DNA of 64,000 nt, taken from NCBI GenBank assembly GCA_020638055.1, contig JACKJH010000003.1:372001-436000 (forward strand). Reading direction: 5' to 3'. Below are positions 50,485 through 59,101 of the stretch, in pieces. The notes beneath the pieces were generated by a model. It was given only the letters and a program-made list of their open reading frames with translations, was not told the origin of the DNA and made no database searches. A program made the translations under genes and the position numbers. This stretch comes from Hyphomicrobiaceae bacterium. GTDB lineage: Bacteria; Pseudomonadota; Alphaproteobacteria; Rhizobiales; Hyphomicrobiaceae. The number at the start of each line of letters is the position of its first letter. Position 1 is the first letter of the stretch.

Positions 50485-51954
50485 ATGATTCGCATTACGA
50501 CATTCGCAGGCAGGCGGGTGGCGGTGTTCGGGCTGGGCAGCTCAGGCATCGCCTCAGCACGCGCGCTTGCAGATGGAGATGCAACCGTTGTGTGTTGGGA
50601 TGACGGTGCAGCAGGACGCAAGACGGCCCTGGCGGCTGGTTTTGTCCTGGAAGACCTTGAGACGGCGGATTGGTCCAGCATCGCCGCATTGGTATTGGCA
50701 CCAGGCGTGCCTCTGACACATCCCGAACCGCACTGGGTTGTCCAAAAGGCGCGTGCGGCCGGCTGTGAGATCATCGGCGATATAGAGTTATTCTTCCGAC
50801 AGCGCGCTCTGGATTGCCCCAATTCACCCGTGGTCTGTATTACCGGCACGAATGGCAAATCGACGACCACCGCTCTCGTCGCCCACATCCTCAAGACGGC
50901 AGGCCGTAACGCTCAAATGGGTGGCAACATCGGCAAGGCAATTCTCACGCTTGAGCCACCGTCGATGGACAAAATCCATGTCATCGAAATCTCCTCGTTC
51001 CAGATCGACCTGACACCATCCCTGGCGCCGACCATTGGTGCACTACTCAACATCTCGCCAGATCATATCGAGCGACACGGCACGCTGGACAACTATGCCG
51101 CACTAAAGGCGCGCGTCGTAACGTCTGCACAAATGGCGGTCGTGGGGGTCGTGGATGGGTTGGCTCTTGAAGAATTAAGCGATCGGATCGCGCATGCCGC
51201 TGAGGATAGTGGCAAGCCCGTGTCGATGTTTTCGCGCCGTCGTGCCCAGACCGGCACTGTGACCTATAGCGAGGCGGCAAGGCTGCAGAGGTTCTTGCCG
51301 TTTGCAAACAACTATGGAGTTCTGGAAGTTCTGAGCGACATCGGCGGTATTGCGTCCCTGCGTGGCGCACACAATCAGGAAAATGCCGCCGCCGCTTTCA
51401 ATATTTGTGAATGGTTGGGGTTGCCCCACGACGAAATCGGCGCAGCCATGAAGAGCTACCCGGGTTTGGCTCATCGCATGGAGGAGGTTGCAACCGCAGG
51501 CCGGGTTCTTTTCATCAACGACAGCAAGGCGACCAACGCTGAGGCTGCCGAGAAGGCGCTTTTGTCCTTCCCATCGCACATCTATTGGATACTCGGCGGC
51601 AAGCCGAAGGCGGGCGGCATAGGTGCGCTGGCGCCGCACTTCCCGCGCATAGCAAAAGCCTATTTGATCGGTGAGGCGAGCGAACAGTTTGCCGCAACGC
51701 TTGATGGCAAGGTGGACTTCGAAGTGTGCGGCACGCTGGAAAAGGCGGTCGCCGCTGCTGCACGTGATGCAGGCACTGCGGCTCGTGGTAGTGCCGCAAG
51801 CACAACAACCTCCCAAGCCATTGAGCACGTTGTTCTGTTGTCGCCAGCTTGCGCCTCATACGACCAGTTCAAGAACTTCGAGATGCGCGGCGACACCTTC
51901 CGCCAGTTGGTTGCTTTGCTGCCTGGCGTTAACATGCGCGAGCGCTCGTTATGA
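50485..51954 (+). CDS. murD: UDP-MurNAc-L-alanine--D-glutamate ligase MurD
   Basis: The product has 489 residues. MurD adds D-Glu to UDP-MurNAc-L-Ala in the cytoplasm. An N-terminal UDP-binding Rossmann domain (VAVFGLGSSGIASARAL) is followed by the ATP loop TGTNGKSTTTALV at about 117 and by NDSKATNAEAAEKAL near 350. The C-terminal domain contains LLSPACASYDQFKNFEMRGD. No ribosome site precedes the ATG and two long hairpins lie upstream, so translation or transcription may be modulated there. Confidence 0.96.
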   Translation: MIRITTFAGRRVAVFGLGSSGIASARALADGDATVVCWDDGAAGRKTALAAGFVLEDLETADWSSIAALVLAPGVPLTHPEPHWVVQKARAAGCEIIGDIELFFRQRALDCPNSPVVCITGTNGKSTTTALVAHILKTAGRNAQMGGNIGKAILTLEPPSMDKIHVIEISSFQIDLTPSLAPTIGALLNISPDHIERHGTLDNYAALKARVVTSAQMAVVGVVDGLALEELSDRIAHAAEDSGKPVSMFSRRRAQTGTVTYSEAARLQRFLPFANNYGVLEVLSDIGGIASLRGAHNQENAAAAFNICEWLGLPHDEIGAAMKSYPGLAHRMEEVATAGRVLFINDSKATNAEAAEKALLSFPSHIYWILGGKPKAGGIGALAPHFPRIAKAYLIGEASEQFAATLDGKVDFEVCGTLEKAVAAAARDAGTAARGSAASTTTSQAIEHVVLLSPACASYDQFKNFEMRGDTFRQLVALLPGVNMRERSL

Positions 51955-51978
51955 GGGTGTCGCGATGAGGGTATCGCG
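51951..51978. repeat. 14-bp tandem duplication at the murD-ftsW junction
   Basis: ATGAGGGTGTCGCG and ATGAGGGTATCGCG are adjacent and differ at one base. The first copy contains the murD stop (TGA), the second the ftsW start (ATG at 51965). The duplication may have separated two genes that once overlapped as ATGA. Confidence 0.85.
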
Positions 51979-53137
51979 CGCGGATCGCAGCCGTTTGGCC
52001 GAATGGTGGTTTACCGTCGATCACACGCTTCTGGCCGCAATATTGTCGCTTGTGGTGGCGGGTCTTGTCCTTTCGTTGGCCGCTAGTCCGGCAGTGGCCG
52101 AAAAGAAGGGCTATGCGACTTACTACTTCGTCGTCCGTCACTTTCTTTTTGCAGCGACAGGTGTCGGCGTAATGCTGGTTGTTTCGTTGCTCGATCGCGT
52201 GTCGGTCAGGCGCTTTGCACTTGTATTGTTTGCCGTCTCGATCGTGGCATTGGTGCTGGTTGCCGTCATTGGTGTCGAGGTCAATGGCGCGCGCCGCTGG
52301 CTCAGGGTAGCCGGACATTCCTTGCAGCCGTCCGAATTCGTGAAACCCGCTTTCGCCGTGCTCATGGCCTGGTTGTTTGCCCAAGCGCAAACGCGGCCGG
52401 ACATGCCGGCGCTGGCGATTGCAGTATTTGCCGGAGTAGGTTTGGCCAGCCTTCTCGTCGTGCAGCCCGATGTCGGTCAGACATTGCTGGTGGCTGCTGT
52501 CTGGGGCGCGCTCTTCTTCCTCTCCGGCCAGCCCATCGTCGCAGCGGCAGGGCTTGCTGGTGTCGGATTACTGGGGCTGGGTGCTGCCTACAATATTTTC
52601 CCCCACGTCGCGCAGCGCATCGATCGCTTTCTCACCCCAGGTGCCAATGAGAACACCCAGGTGGCCAGAGCCATGCAATCCTTCCAGGAGGGTGGCTTCC
52701 TTGGCCGCGGACCAGGCGAAGGCACCATCAAGAACGTTCTCCCTGACGCACATACGGATTTCATTTTTGCTGTCGTGGCGGAGGAGTACGGCGTTATCGC
52801 GTGCCTCGCACTTTTGGCATTATTCGCGTTTATCGTGCTTAGAGCCCTTGCCGCCGCATCCCGCGAAAGCGACGCTGCTACCCGGCTCGCGATCCAGGCG
52901 CTTGCCTTGCTGTTCGGCCTTCAGGCGTTGATCAACATGGCCGTTAACGTCGGCCTGCTGCCTGCCAAGGGCATGACGCTGCCCTTTATTTCGATTGGTG
53001 GCTCATCAACGATCGCAATATCTATAACGCTTGGACTGATTTTGGCTTTGACCCGCCGAAGGCCTGATCCGGTGCGCCTTAAAAAGCCGCGATTTGCCCC
53101 AAGGGTGGATTTTAGCGAGCAACATTCAACGCGGTGA
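51965..53137 (+). CDS. ftsW: septal peptidoglycan polymerase FtsW
   Basis: The product has 390 residues from the ATG at 51965. FtsW is a SEDS-family glycosyltransferase that polymerises lipid II at the septum together with FtsI. Ten membrane helices are visible. Family motifs include GARRWLRVAGHSLQPSEFVKP (~105), QPDVGQTLLV (~165), DAHTDFIFAVVAEEYG (~265) with the catalytic Asp region, and LPFISIGGSS (~340). The C-terminus is short and basic. It begins eleven bases after murD ends. Confidence 0.96.
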   Translation: MRVSRADRSRLAEWWFTVDHTLLAAILSLVVAGLVLSLAASPAVAEKKGYATYYFVVRHFLFAATGVGVMLVVSLLDRVSVRRFALVLFAVSIVALVLVAVIGVEVNGARRWLRVAGHSLQPSEFVKPAFAVLMAWLFAQAQTRPDMPALAIAVFAGVGLASLLVVQPDVGQTLLVAAVWGALFFLSGQPIVAAAGLAGVGLLGLGAAYNIFPHVAQRIDRFLTPGANENTQVARAMQSFQEGGFLGRGPGEGTIKNVLPDAHTDFIFAVVAEEYGVIACLALLALFAFIVLRALAAASRESDAATRLAIQALALLFGLQALINMAVNVGLLPAKGMTLPFISIGGSSTIAISITLGLILALTRRRPDPVRLKKPRFAPRVDFSEQHSTR

Positions 53138-53250
53138 AATCACGAAATACGGATTAACTCAGTTCAATGCAAATTGCCGTTTATTGACGTATGCAGGAGA
53201 CTGCCGGCCAAGCGGCCCGGTTCAGTTTGGCAATTTTGGGGGCGGAACAA

Positions 53251-54354
53251 TTGGCTGAAACGATTGGGTCGATCATGCTTGCGGCGGGCGGCACGGGCGG
53301 CCACCTATTTCCTGCCTTCGCGCTGGCAGAGGAATTGGGACGCCGGGGTTACGCCATTGACCTGGTAACCGACGAGCGCGGCGACCGTTATGGCACGGGG
53401 TTTCCCGCTCGCCAGCTTTATCAAATACCCGCCGCAACACTACAGGGCCGCTCGCCCACAGCGGTCGCAAAAACCGCGGTAACACTCGGGCGCGGCACCC
53501 GTCGCGCATATACCCTGTTGGGAAAAGTTCGGCCCGCGGTCGTTGTTGGGTTTGGCGGTTACCCGACATTTCCACCACTTATTGCCGCTGGATTCCGCTC
53601 AATCCCTACCATCATTCATGAACAAAACGCGATTCTCGGGCGTGCCAACCACATGCTGGCGAAGCGGGTTACGGCCATTGCGACTTCATTCGAGAACGTC
53701 CGAAATCTCGATATTCCCTGGCAGGCGAAAGTGCATTTTACGGGCAACCCGGTACGCGACGTGGTGATTTCGGCATCCGCGATCCCCTATCAGTCACCAA
53801 CCGCACACGGCCCCTTCAGGCTCGTGGTTTTTGGCGGCAGCCAGGGTGCGCGCTTTTTTTCCGATGCCCTGCCCCCAGCCCTATCGAAACTATCGGCAGC
53901 CGATCGCGCCCGTTTGGAAGTTGTTCAACAAGCAAGACAAGAGGATATCGCTCGCGTCGAGCAGGCCTATTGCGAGGCTGGCATAAACGCTGAAGTTGCT
54001 ACATTTTTCAAAGACTTACCAGAGCGCATGGCGGCTGCGCATCTGGTCGTGGCACGCGCCGGAGCGTCCTCGGTGGCCGAATTAACAGTGCTTGGACGCC
54101 CATCACTGCTTGTACCGTTGCCTCATTCGCTTGATAACGATCAGCTTTACAACGCAATAAGGCTCGCGGAAGCGGGCGGCGGCTGGTGCATCGAGCAAAA
54201 AGATCTCGACCCTGAGCGGTTGGCGTTGGAGATTACAACGGCAATGTCGTCGCCTGAGCGTCTTGAAAGCGCTGCAATCGCAGCTAAGACCCAAGGGCGG
54301 CCTGATGCTGTGAGTCGTCTGGCGGATCTGGTGGGAAGGCTCGCTGGACAGTAA
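53251..54354 (+). CDS. murG: lipid II synthase MurG (UDP-GlcNAc transferase)
   Basis: The product has 367 residues from a TTG at 53251, which leaves eight residues before the first strand as is usual; ATGs at 53191 and 53275 are alternatives. MurG adds GlcNAc to lipid I at the inner face of the membrane. The glycine-rich loop MLAAGGTGGHLFPAFALAEEL and HEQNAILGRAN, FGGSQGARFFSD and ARAGASSVAEL are all in place. It is followed by murC after about 60 bp. Confidence 0.94.
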   Translation: MAETIGSIMLAAGGTGGHLFPAFALAEELGRRGYAIDLVTDERGDRYGTGFPARQLYQIPAATLQGRSPTAVAKTAVTLGRGTRRAYTLLGKVRPAVVVGFGGYPTFPPLIAAGFRSIPTIIHEQNAILGRANHMLAKRVTAIATSFENVRNLDIPWQAKVHFTGNPVRDVVISASAIPYQSPTAHGPFRLVVFGGSQGARFFSDALPPALSKLSAADRARLEVVQQARQEDIARVEQAYCEAGINAEVATFFKDLPERMAAAHLVVARAGASSVAELTVLGRPSLLVPLPHSLDNDQLYNAIRLAEAGGGWCIEQKDLDPERLALEITTAMSSPERLESAAIAAKTQGRPDAVSRLADLVGRLAGQ

Positions 54355-54417
54355 TTTGGATATCGAAGCGCGCCGTTGCCGTGAACGGTGCCGAGGGGAC
54401 GAGGGGAAGCAACCACC

Positions 54418-55851
54418 ATGCGCATGCCTGCTGAATTGGGAACGTTCCATATCATCGGCATAGGCGGCATCGGCATGAGCGCCATAGCCGAGATCCTTCT
54501 CGCCAAGGGGTATTCCGTCCAGGGCAGCGACCAGAAGGATAGTGCAAACGTGCGCCGGCTGCGGTCAAAGGGCGTGCGCGTGTTCATCGGTCACGATCCA
54601 ATCAATCTCGTCGGCGCGCGGCAGGTGGTGATTTCAACCGCTGTCAAACCCGGCAATCCCGAATTGGAGGCAGCACGGCAGAAGCGGCTCGTCATCATCC
54701 GCCGTGCCGAAATGCTGGCCGAACTGATGCGTCTTCACGCGACGATCTCGATCACCGGCACGCACGGCAAGACGACCACGTCTTCGCTTGTTGCCCAGAT
54801 GTTTGAGGCGGCAGGCAAGGATCCCACGGTGATAACCGGCGGCATCATCAATGCGTGGGGCTCTAATGCGCGCCTTGGCGAAGGTCGCTGGATGATCGTC
54901 GAGGCCGACGAATCGGACGGAACGTTCACCCGGCTGCCCACAGAGATCGGCGTCGTCACCAATATTGACCCCGAGCACCTTGACTATTTCGGTTCGGTTG
55001 CCGCCATGCACCGCGAATATGAAGCATTCATGCGCAACATTCCATTCTATGGATTGCTGGTCGCATGCACTGACCATCCCGTCGTGCGAAAGATGCTCGA
55101 TGAGCTTGACCTGCGCCATGACGGCCGCAGGCTTCTCACCTATGGAACGCGGGACGACGCGGATTGCAGGCTTGCCAACGTTTCGCAGACCGGGCACGTC
55201 ACCACATTTGATGCACGGCTGAGCGCACGCGTTGCCGGTTCTGAACGCGCAATTGAGCGGCTCGAATTGCCGATGCCGGGACGCCACAACGCGCTCAACG
55301 CACTTGCAGCCGTTGCCGTCGCGATCGAGGCCGGCCTCGATGACGATATGATCCGCAATGGACTTCGCGGCTTCTCGGGCGTCCGCCGGCGTTTTCAGCC
55401 GACCGGCACCTGGAACGGCATTTCGTTCTTCGATGACTACGGTCATCACCCAGCAGAAATTTCAGCGGTGCTACAGGCGGCGCGCGCCGGCGCCAAGGGA
55501 CGGGTCATCGCCGTCGTTGAGCCGCACCGTTACACGCGCGTGCGCGACCTTTTCGACGAATTCTCCAGTTGCTTTAAGGATGCCGATGGCGTCGTGGTGG
55601 GGCCGCTGTATACCGCCGGCGAACAGCCGATCGAGGGTATCGACAATCACGCACTCGCCGAAGGCATACGAGCGACCGGTCAGCAAGGCGTGCTCGTCAT
55701 TGACAGCCCAACCGAACTTATCGGTATCGTGCGCAAGCATGGCCGGCCCGGTGACATGGTGATTTGTCTGGGTGCTGGCACATCAACCGAGTGGGCGCAG
55801 GCGCTGCCGGGTTGGCTGGAAGACGATCACGCCCGCATGGCCGGCGAATGA
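54418..55851 (+). CDS. murC: UDP-N-acetylmuramate--L-alanine ligase MurC
   Basis: The product has 477 residues from the ATG at 54418 with GAGGGGAAG upstream; the ORF is open ten codons further. MurC adds the first residue of the stem peptide. The UDP-binding loop FHIIGIGGIGMSAIAEIL starts at about 8, the ATP loop TGTHGKTTTSSLV at about 115, and EADESDGTF and DDYGHHPAEI follow. All are typical. It lies before murB by about 60 bp. Confidence 0.97.
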   Translation: MRMPAELGTFHIIGIGGIGMSAIAEILLAKGYSVQGSDQKDSANVRRLRSKGVRVFIGHDPINLVGARQVVISTAVKPGNPELEAARQKRLVIIRRAEMLAELMRLHATISITGTHGKTTTSSLVAQMFEAAGKDPTVITGGIINAWGSNARLGEGRWMIVEADESDGTFTRLPTEIGVVTNIDPEHLDYFGSVAAMHREYEAFMRNIPFYGLLVACTDHPVVRKMLDELDLRHDGRRLLTYGTRDDADCRLANVSQTGHVTTFDARLSARVAGSERAIERLELPMPGRHNALNALAAVAVAIEAGLDDDMIRNGLRGFSGVRRRFQPTGTWNGISFFDDYGHHPAEISAVLQAARAGAKGRVIAVVEPHRYTRVRDLFDEFSSCFKDADGVVVGPLYTAGEQPIEGIDNHALAEGIRATGQQGVLVIDSPTELIGIVRKHGRPGDMVICLGAGTSTEWAQALPGWLEDDHARMAGE

Positions 55852-55909
55852 TTGCGCATCGCGCGCGGCCGGAGTTAGGCAGTACGGGCAAGGCGCTGGC
55901 AGAATTGGG

Positions 55910-56887
55910 ATGACGCATATGACCAGCGAAGGCGCTTTGGCTGAAACGCTGACGGCAGCGCTACCTCAATTGCGCGGCAGGCTGAAATCCCGCAAGGCTC
56001 TGGCAGATATCACCTGGTTCCGTGTCGGTGGGCCGGCAGATGTACTGTTCACGCCTGCCGATGAGGCTGATCTCGCCTATTTCCTGAAGACCATTCCGGC
56101 GGACCTGCCCGTATTCACCATCGGTCTGGGCTCCAACCTGTTGGTACGCGACGGCGGCGTCAAAGGCGTTGTTATTCGTTTGGGGCGCGGCTTCGGCGGC
56201 ATCACTGTCGAGCCGGATCATCGCCTGCGCGTGGGTGCCGGTGTGCCCGATGTAAAAGTGGCACGCGCCGCGGCCGAAGCCAGCATAGACGGGTTGGCAT
56301 TTTATCGCGGTATTCCCGGCTCTATCGGCGGGGCGTTGCGCATGAATGCAGGCGCCCACGGTACCGAAACCAAGGATGTGCTGGTGTCCGCCCGTGCCGT
56401 TGACCGGCAAGGCAATATCCACGAATTGACCAATGCCGATATGGGTTACACCTATCGTCATTGCAGTGTGTCCTCCGATTGGATCTTCACAGAGGCGCTT
56501 TACCAAGGGCAGCCAGGAGAAACCGCGGAAATTCAAAAGAAAATGGCTGATGTCGCCGAGTACCGTGAGCAGAACCAGCCCATCAAGGAGCGCACCGGCG
56601 GATCGACCTTCAAGAACCCACCGGGAAACTCATCGTGGAAGCTGATAGATGCCGCTGGCTGTCGCGGCTACCGGGTTGGCGGTGCCAAAGTCTCCGAAAT
56701 GCACTGCAATTTTCTCATCAATGACCAGGGCGCTTGCGGCGAGGACATCGAGACACTCGGCGAGACGGTCCGCGCGCGCGTCAAGGCCAACTCAGGCATC
56801 ACGCTCAACTGGGAAATCATCCGTCTTGGTGAACCGTTACCCGGACATGCGATAGGCGAAGATCTGGCCAAGGTGGAAGCTGAATAA
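55910..56887 (+). CDS. murB: UDP-N-acetylmuramate dehydrogenase MurB
   Basis: The product has 325 residues from the ATG at 55910; an ATG three codons later is possible. MurB uses FAD and NADPH to reduce enolpyruvyl-UDP-GlcNAc to UDP-MurNAc. FAD-binding features are TWFRVGGPADVLFTP and GLGSNLLVRDGGVKGVVIR; GIPGSIGGALRMNAGAHG and GGSTFKNPPG (Ser region) follow. The stop codon TAA is followed directly by the 5' arm of the candidate retron RNA. Confidence 0.96.
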   Translation: MTHMTSEGALAETLTAALPQLRGRLKSRKALADITWFRVGGPADVLFTPADEADLAYFLKTIPADLPVFTIGLGSNLLVRDGGVKGVVIRLGRGFGGITVEPDHRLRVGAGVPDVKVARAAAEASIDGLAFYRGIPGSIGGALRMNAGAHGTETKDVLVSARAVDRQGNIHELTNADMGYTYRHCSVSSDWIFTEALYQGQPGETAEIQKKMADVAEYREQNQPIKERTGGSTFKNPPGNSSWKLIDAAGCRGYRVGGAKVSEMHCNFLINDQGACGEDIETLGETVRARVKANSGITLNWEIIRLGEPLPGHAIGEDLAKVEAE

Positions 56888-57128
56888 GGGTTTTGCCTAG
56901 CGTCGTTGCTTGAGCCGCTTCAGGGGCTGCCACGTATTGACATGTAGCGCATAGCATCGATTAATCGAAAAACCTTGGCGCTGCTCAAATGCAGAGCAAA
57001 GGGCGATGTTTCGTCGCCTCGTCTGGATATTCTGGACGCCACAATCAGAATCACGAACTCGCACTTCGTGAACGGCCAAGGCGGGCGGACGGTGGACATC
57101 ATCGTCCGCCACATCATTTCGGCAAACC
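56888..57128 (+). ncRNA. candidate retron msr-msd RNA
   Basis: Directly after the murB stop, GGTTTTGCC (56889-56897) can pair with GGCAAACC (57121-57128) with one bulge, as the a1/a2 stem of a retron. The 5' arm is followed at once by TAGCG; in Ec86 the branching G lies in TTAGC at the same place. Inside are stable hairpins: TCGA-TTAA-TCGA (~56959), a 7-bp GGCGATG/CGTCGCC (~57003), CACGAA/TTCGTG (~57053) and an 11-bp GGCGGACGGTG/CATCGTCCGCC (57084-57110). Length of about 240 and position just upstream of the RT fit known retrons. The fold and any cDNA are inferred. Confidence 0.55.
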
Positions 57129-57146
57129 AAGTGGCGGGGGCGTGCG

Positions 57147-58046
57147 ATGGGGCTGTTTAGGTGGATATCCAGGCGTCTCGATCCAGGCCACAACCTTGAA
57201 GAACTGGCAAGCCGTCTCAAAGTGAAGCCATCAGAACTGCAATCGCTTAAGCCGAGTTATCGCAGTTTCTTTATCAAAAAGCGCGCAGGTGGATTGAGGA
57301 CGATCGAAGCGCCAGACGATCAGTTGAAGCGCATGCAGCGCCTGATACTCAGGCGCGTACTGTCAGGATTGAAAACACATCGCTGCGCATTCGGATTTGA
57401 ACGCGGAAGATCGATCGTCGGACACGCGCAACACCATTGTCGACAGGCGGTGGTCATCAGACTCGACATTGTCGGCTTCTTTCCCGCCACTTCCTCCGCT
57501 CGCATCTATAACTATTTCAGGTTCATTGGTTGGAACCGCAGGGCCAGCCGGCTTTTGACCAAGCTGACAACGCACAACGGGCATTTGCCGCAAGGCGCGC
57601 CGACGAGCCCACGGCTTTCGAACCTCGTCAATTATCGTATGGATGCAAGGCTTGAGGCCATGCTGTGGCGCGTGGCTGGAAGCGATGCACGCTTCACGCG
57701 CTATGCCGACGATCTAACATTTTCTCTTGGCTATGAGCACAGTGAAGTGGTGGGCGAAATCATCCGTAAGGCGTCGATGATTGTGCGCGATGAGGGGTAT
57801 CGACTGCATCGAAAAAAGAAGACCCACACTCTAAGGGCGCATCAGCGGCAGACGGTTGCCGGGCTGGTTGTCAACGAGACGGTCAACTTGCCGCGTGAAA
57901 CGCGGCGCTGGCTGCGCGCGGTCGAACACAGGGCACTGCATGATCGCGCTGCTACGCTTTCGCCTACGCAACGGGCCGGCTGGCGGAGCCTGTTGAATAT
58001 GATACACACCCAGCGAAACGTCGGTTCATCCGCCCAAGCGCGATGA
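57147..58046 (+). CDS. retron-type reverse transcriptase
   Basis: The product has 299 residues, the usual size for a retron RT. RT blocks in order: SFFIKKRAGGLRTIEAPD (RT1, ~40-57); AFGFERGRSIVGHAQHH (RT2 with a variant of the retron NAxxH motif, ~81-97); RLDIVGFF (first catalytic Asp, 107); LPQGAPTSPRLSN (147-159); RYADDLTFS (catalytic YADD, 186-189); and VAGLVVNE (237-244), matching the retron VTGLVVN motif. There is no maturase domain or effector fusion. It lies between murB and ddl on the same strand, 48 bp before ddl, with a candidate msr-msd upstream. The family call is firm; the function in this operon is unknown. Confidence 0.95.
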   Translation: MGLFRWISRRLDPGHNLEELASRLKVKPSELQSLKPSYRSFFIKKRAGGLRTIEAPDDQLKRMQRLILRRVLSGLKTHRCAFGFERGRSIVGHAQHHCRQAVVIRLDIVGFFPATSSARIYNYFRFIGWNRRASRLLTKLTTHNGHLPQGAPTSPRLSNLVNYRMDARLEAMLWRVAGSDARFTRYADDLTFSLGYEHSEVVGEIIRKASMIVRDEGYRLHRKKKTHTLRAHQRQTVAGLVVNETVNLPRETRRWLRAVEHRALHDRAATLSPTQRAGWRSLLNMIHTQRNVGSSAQAR

Positions 58047-58094
58047 TCCACGTCGAATGCAGCAGCAACACGTACCTCAGGACCTCGACATATT

Positions 58095-59048
58095 ATGTCC
58101 AAGCTCGGCCCCGCTCCAGATCGCACGCGCAGTTCAGTTGCCGTTTTGTTGGGAGGACTATCAGCCGAGCGCGAGGTGTCGCTGAATTCAGGCAATGCGG
58201 TGGCCGATGCACTCGAAGGCGAAGGCTATGCCGTAACACGCATTGATGTCGGCCGTGATCTGCCTCAGCGTTTGATGGAGCTGAAGCCGGAGGCCTGTTT
58301 CAACGCGCTTCATGGACGCCATGGCGAAGACGGTGAAGTGCAGGGTATTTTAGAATTTCTGCAGATCCCTTACACCCATTCCGGCGTGCTGGCCTCAGCG
58401 CTTGCCATGCACAAGGAACGGGCGAAGGCGGTGATGGCCGCAGCCGGTGTTCCTGTTGCCGAGGCGATTCTCGTGCCACGGCATGAGGCCGCCGCGAGCC
58501 ATGTTATGGCGCCGCCCTATGTAGTGAAGCCGGTGGATGAAGGATCAAGCGTCGGCGTCGTGATTGTCCGTCCAGGCGATAATGCCATGTCAGAGGCCAT
58601 CCTTGGGCGCGACGACCCGAACCAGATCGTAATGGTTGAGCGATTCGTTGCTGGACGGGAGCTGACATGCGGTGTGATCGGCGATTTTGTCTCCGACATC
58701 ACCGAAATCGTGCCGCGCGATGACCTCCCGTTCTATGATTTTGCGGCCAAGTACGGTGCCGGCGGATCAAAACATGTGTTACCGGCCAATCTTTCACCAG
58801 ATGTTTACCAATCCATACGGAAATTAACCTTCCTGGCGCACCAGGCGCTCGGTTGCCGTGGCGTGTCGCGTGCCGACTTCCGCTTCGACGATACGCCCGG
58901 AGGAACCGGCGAATTGATCTGCCTGGAGGTGAATACGCAACCCGGGATGACGGCAACGTCGCTGGTTCCGGAGTTGGCGCAGTACGCGGGCTGGCCGTTT
59001 GGCACGCTTGTTCGATGGATTATAGAGGACGCGAGTTGCAACAGGTAG
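58095..59048 (+). CDS. ddl: D-alanine--D-alanine ligase
   Basis: The product has 317 residues. Ddl makes D-Ala-D-Ala for MurF, using ATP. The N-terminal domain has VLLGGLSAEREVSLNSGNAV and HGRHGEDGEVQG. The ATP-grasp part has YVVKPVDEGSSVGV at about 140, VAGRELTCGVIG and, near the end, GELICLEVNTQPGMTATS with the metal-binding Glu and Asn. It is the DdlB type that resides in dcw clusters. The reverse transcriptase gene separates it from murB, its usual neighbour. Confidence 0.96.
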   Translation: MSKLGPAPDRTRSSVAVLLGGLSAEREVSLNSGNAVADALEGEGYAVTRIDVGRDLPQRLMELKPEACFNALHGRHGEDGEVQGILEFLQIPYTHSGVLASALAMHKERAKAVMAAAGVPVAEAILVPRHEAAASHVMAPPYVVKPVDEGSSVGVVIVRPGDNAMSEAILGRDDPNQIVMVERFVAGRELTCGVIGDFVSDITEIVPRDDLPFYDFAAKYGAGGSKHVLPANLSPDVYQSIRKLTFLAHQALGCRGVSRADFRFDDTPGGTGELICLEVNTQPGMTATSLVPELAQYAGWPFGTLVRWIIEDASCNR

Positions 59049-59101
59049 GACACGGGGCCCGTTTGGATCGGCGGCGGCAAGCGCCATCGCCCCGGACACC
59101 C

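Noticed and set aside
57147..58046. The RT as part of a group II intron or a diversity-generating retroelement
   Set aside because: There is no maturase domain, no recognisable intron domain V near the gene and no template/variable repeat pair or Avd-like gene. The VAGLVVN motif and RT size point to retrons.
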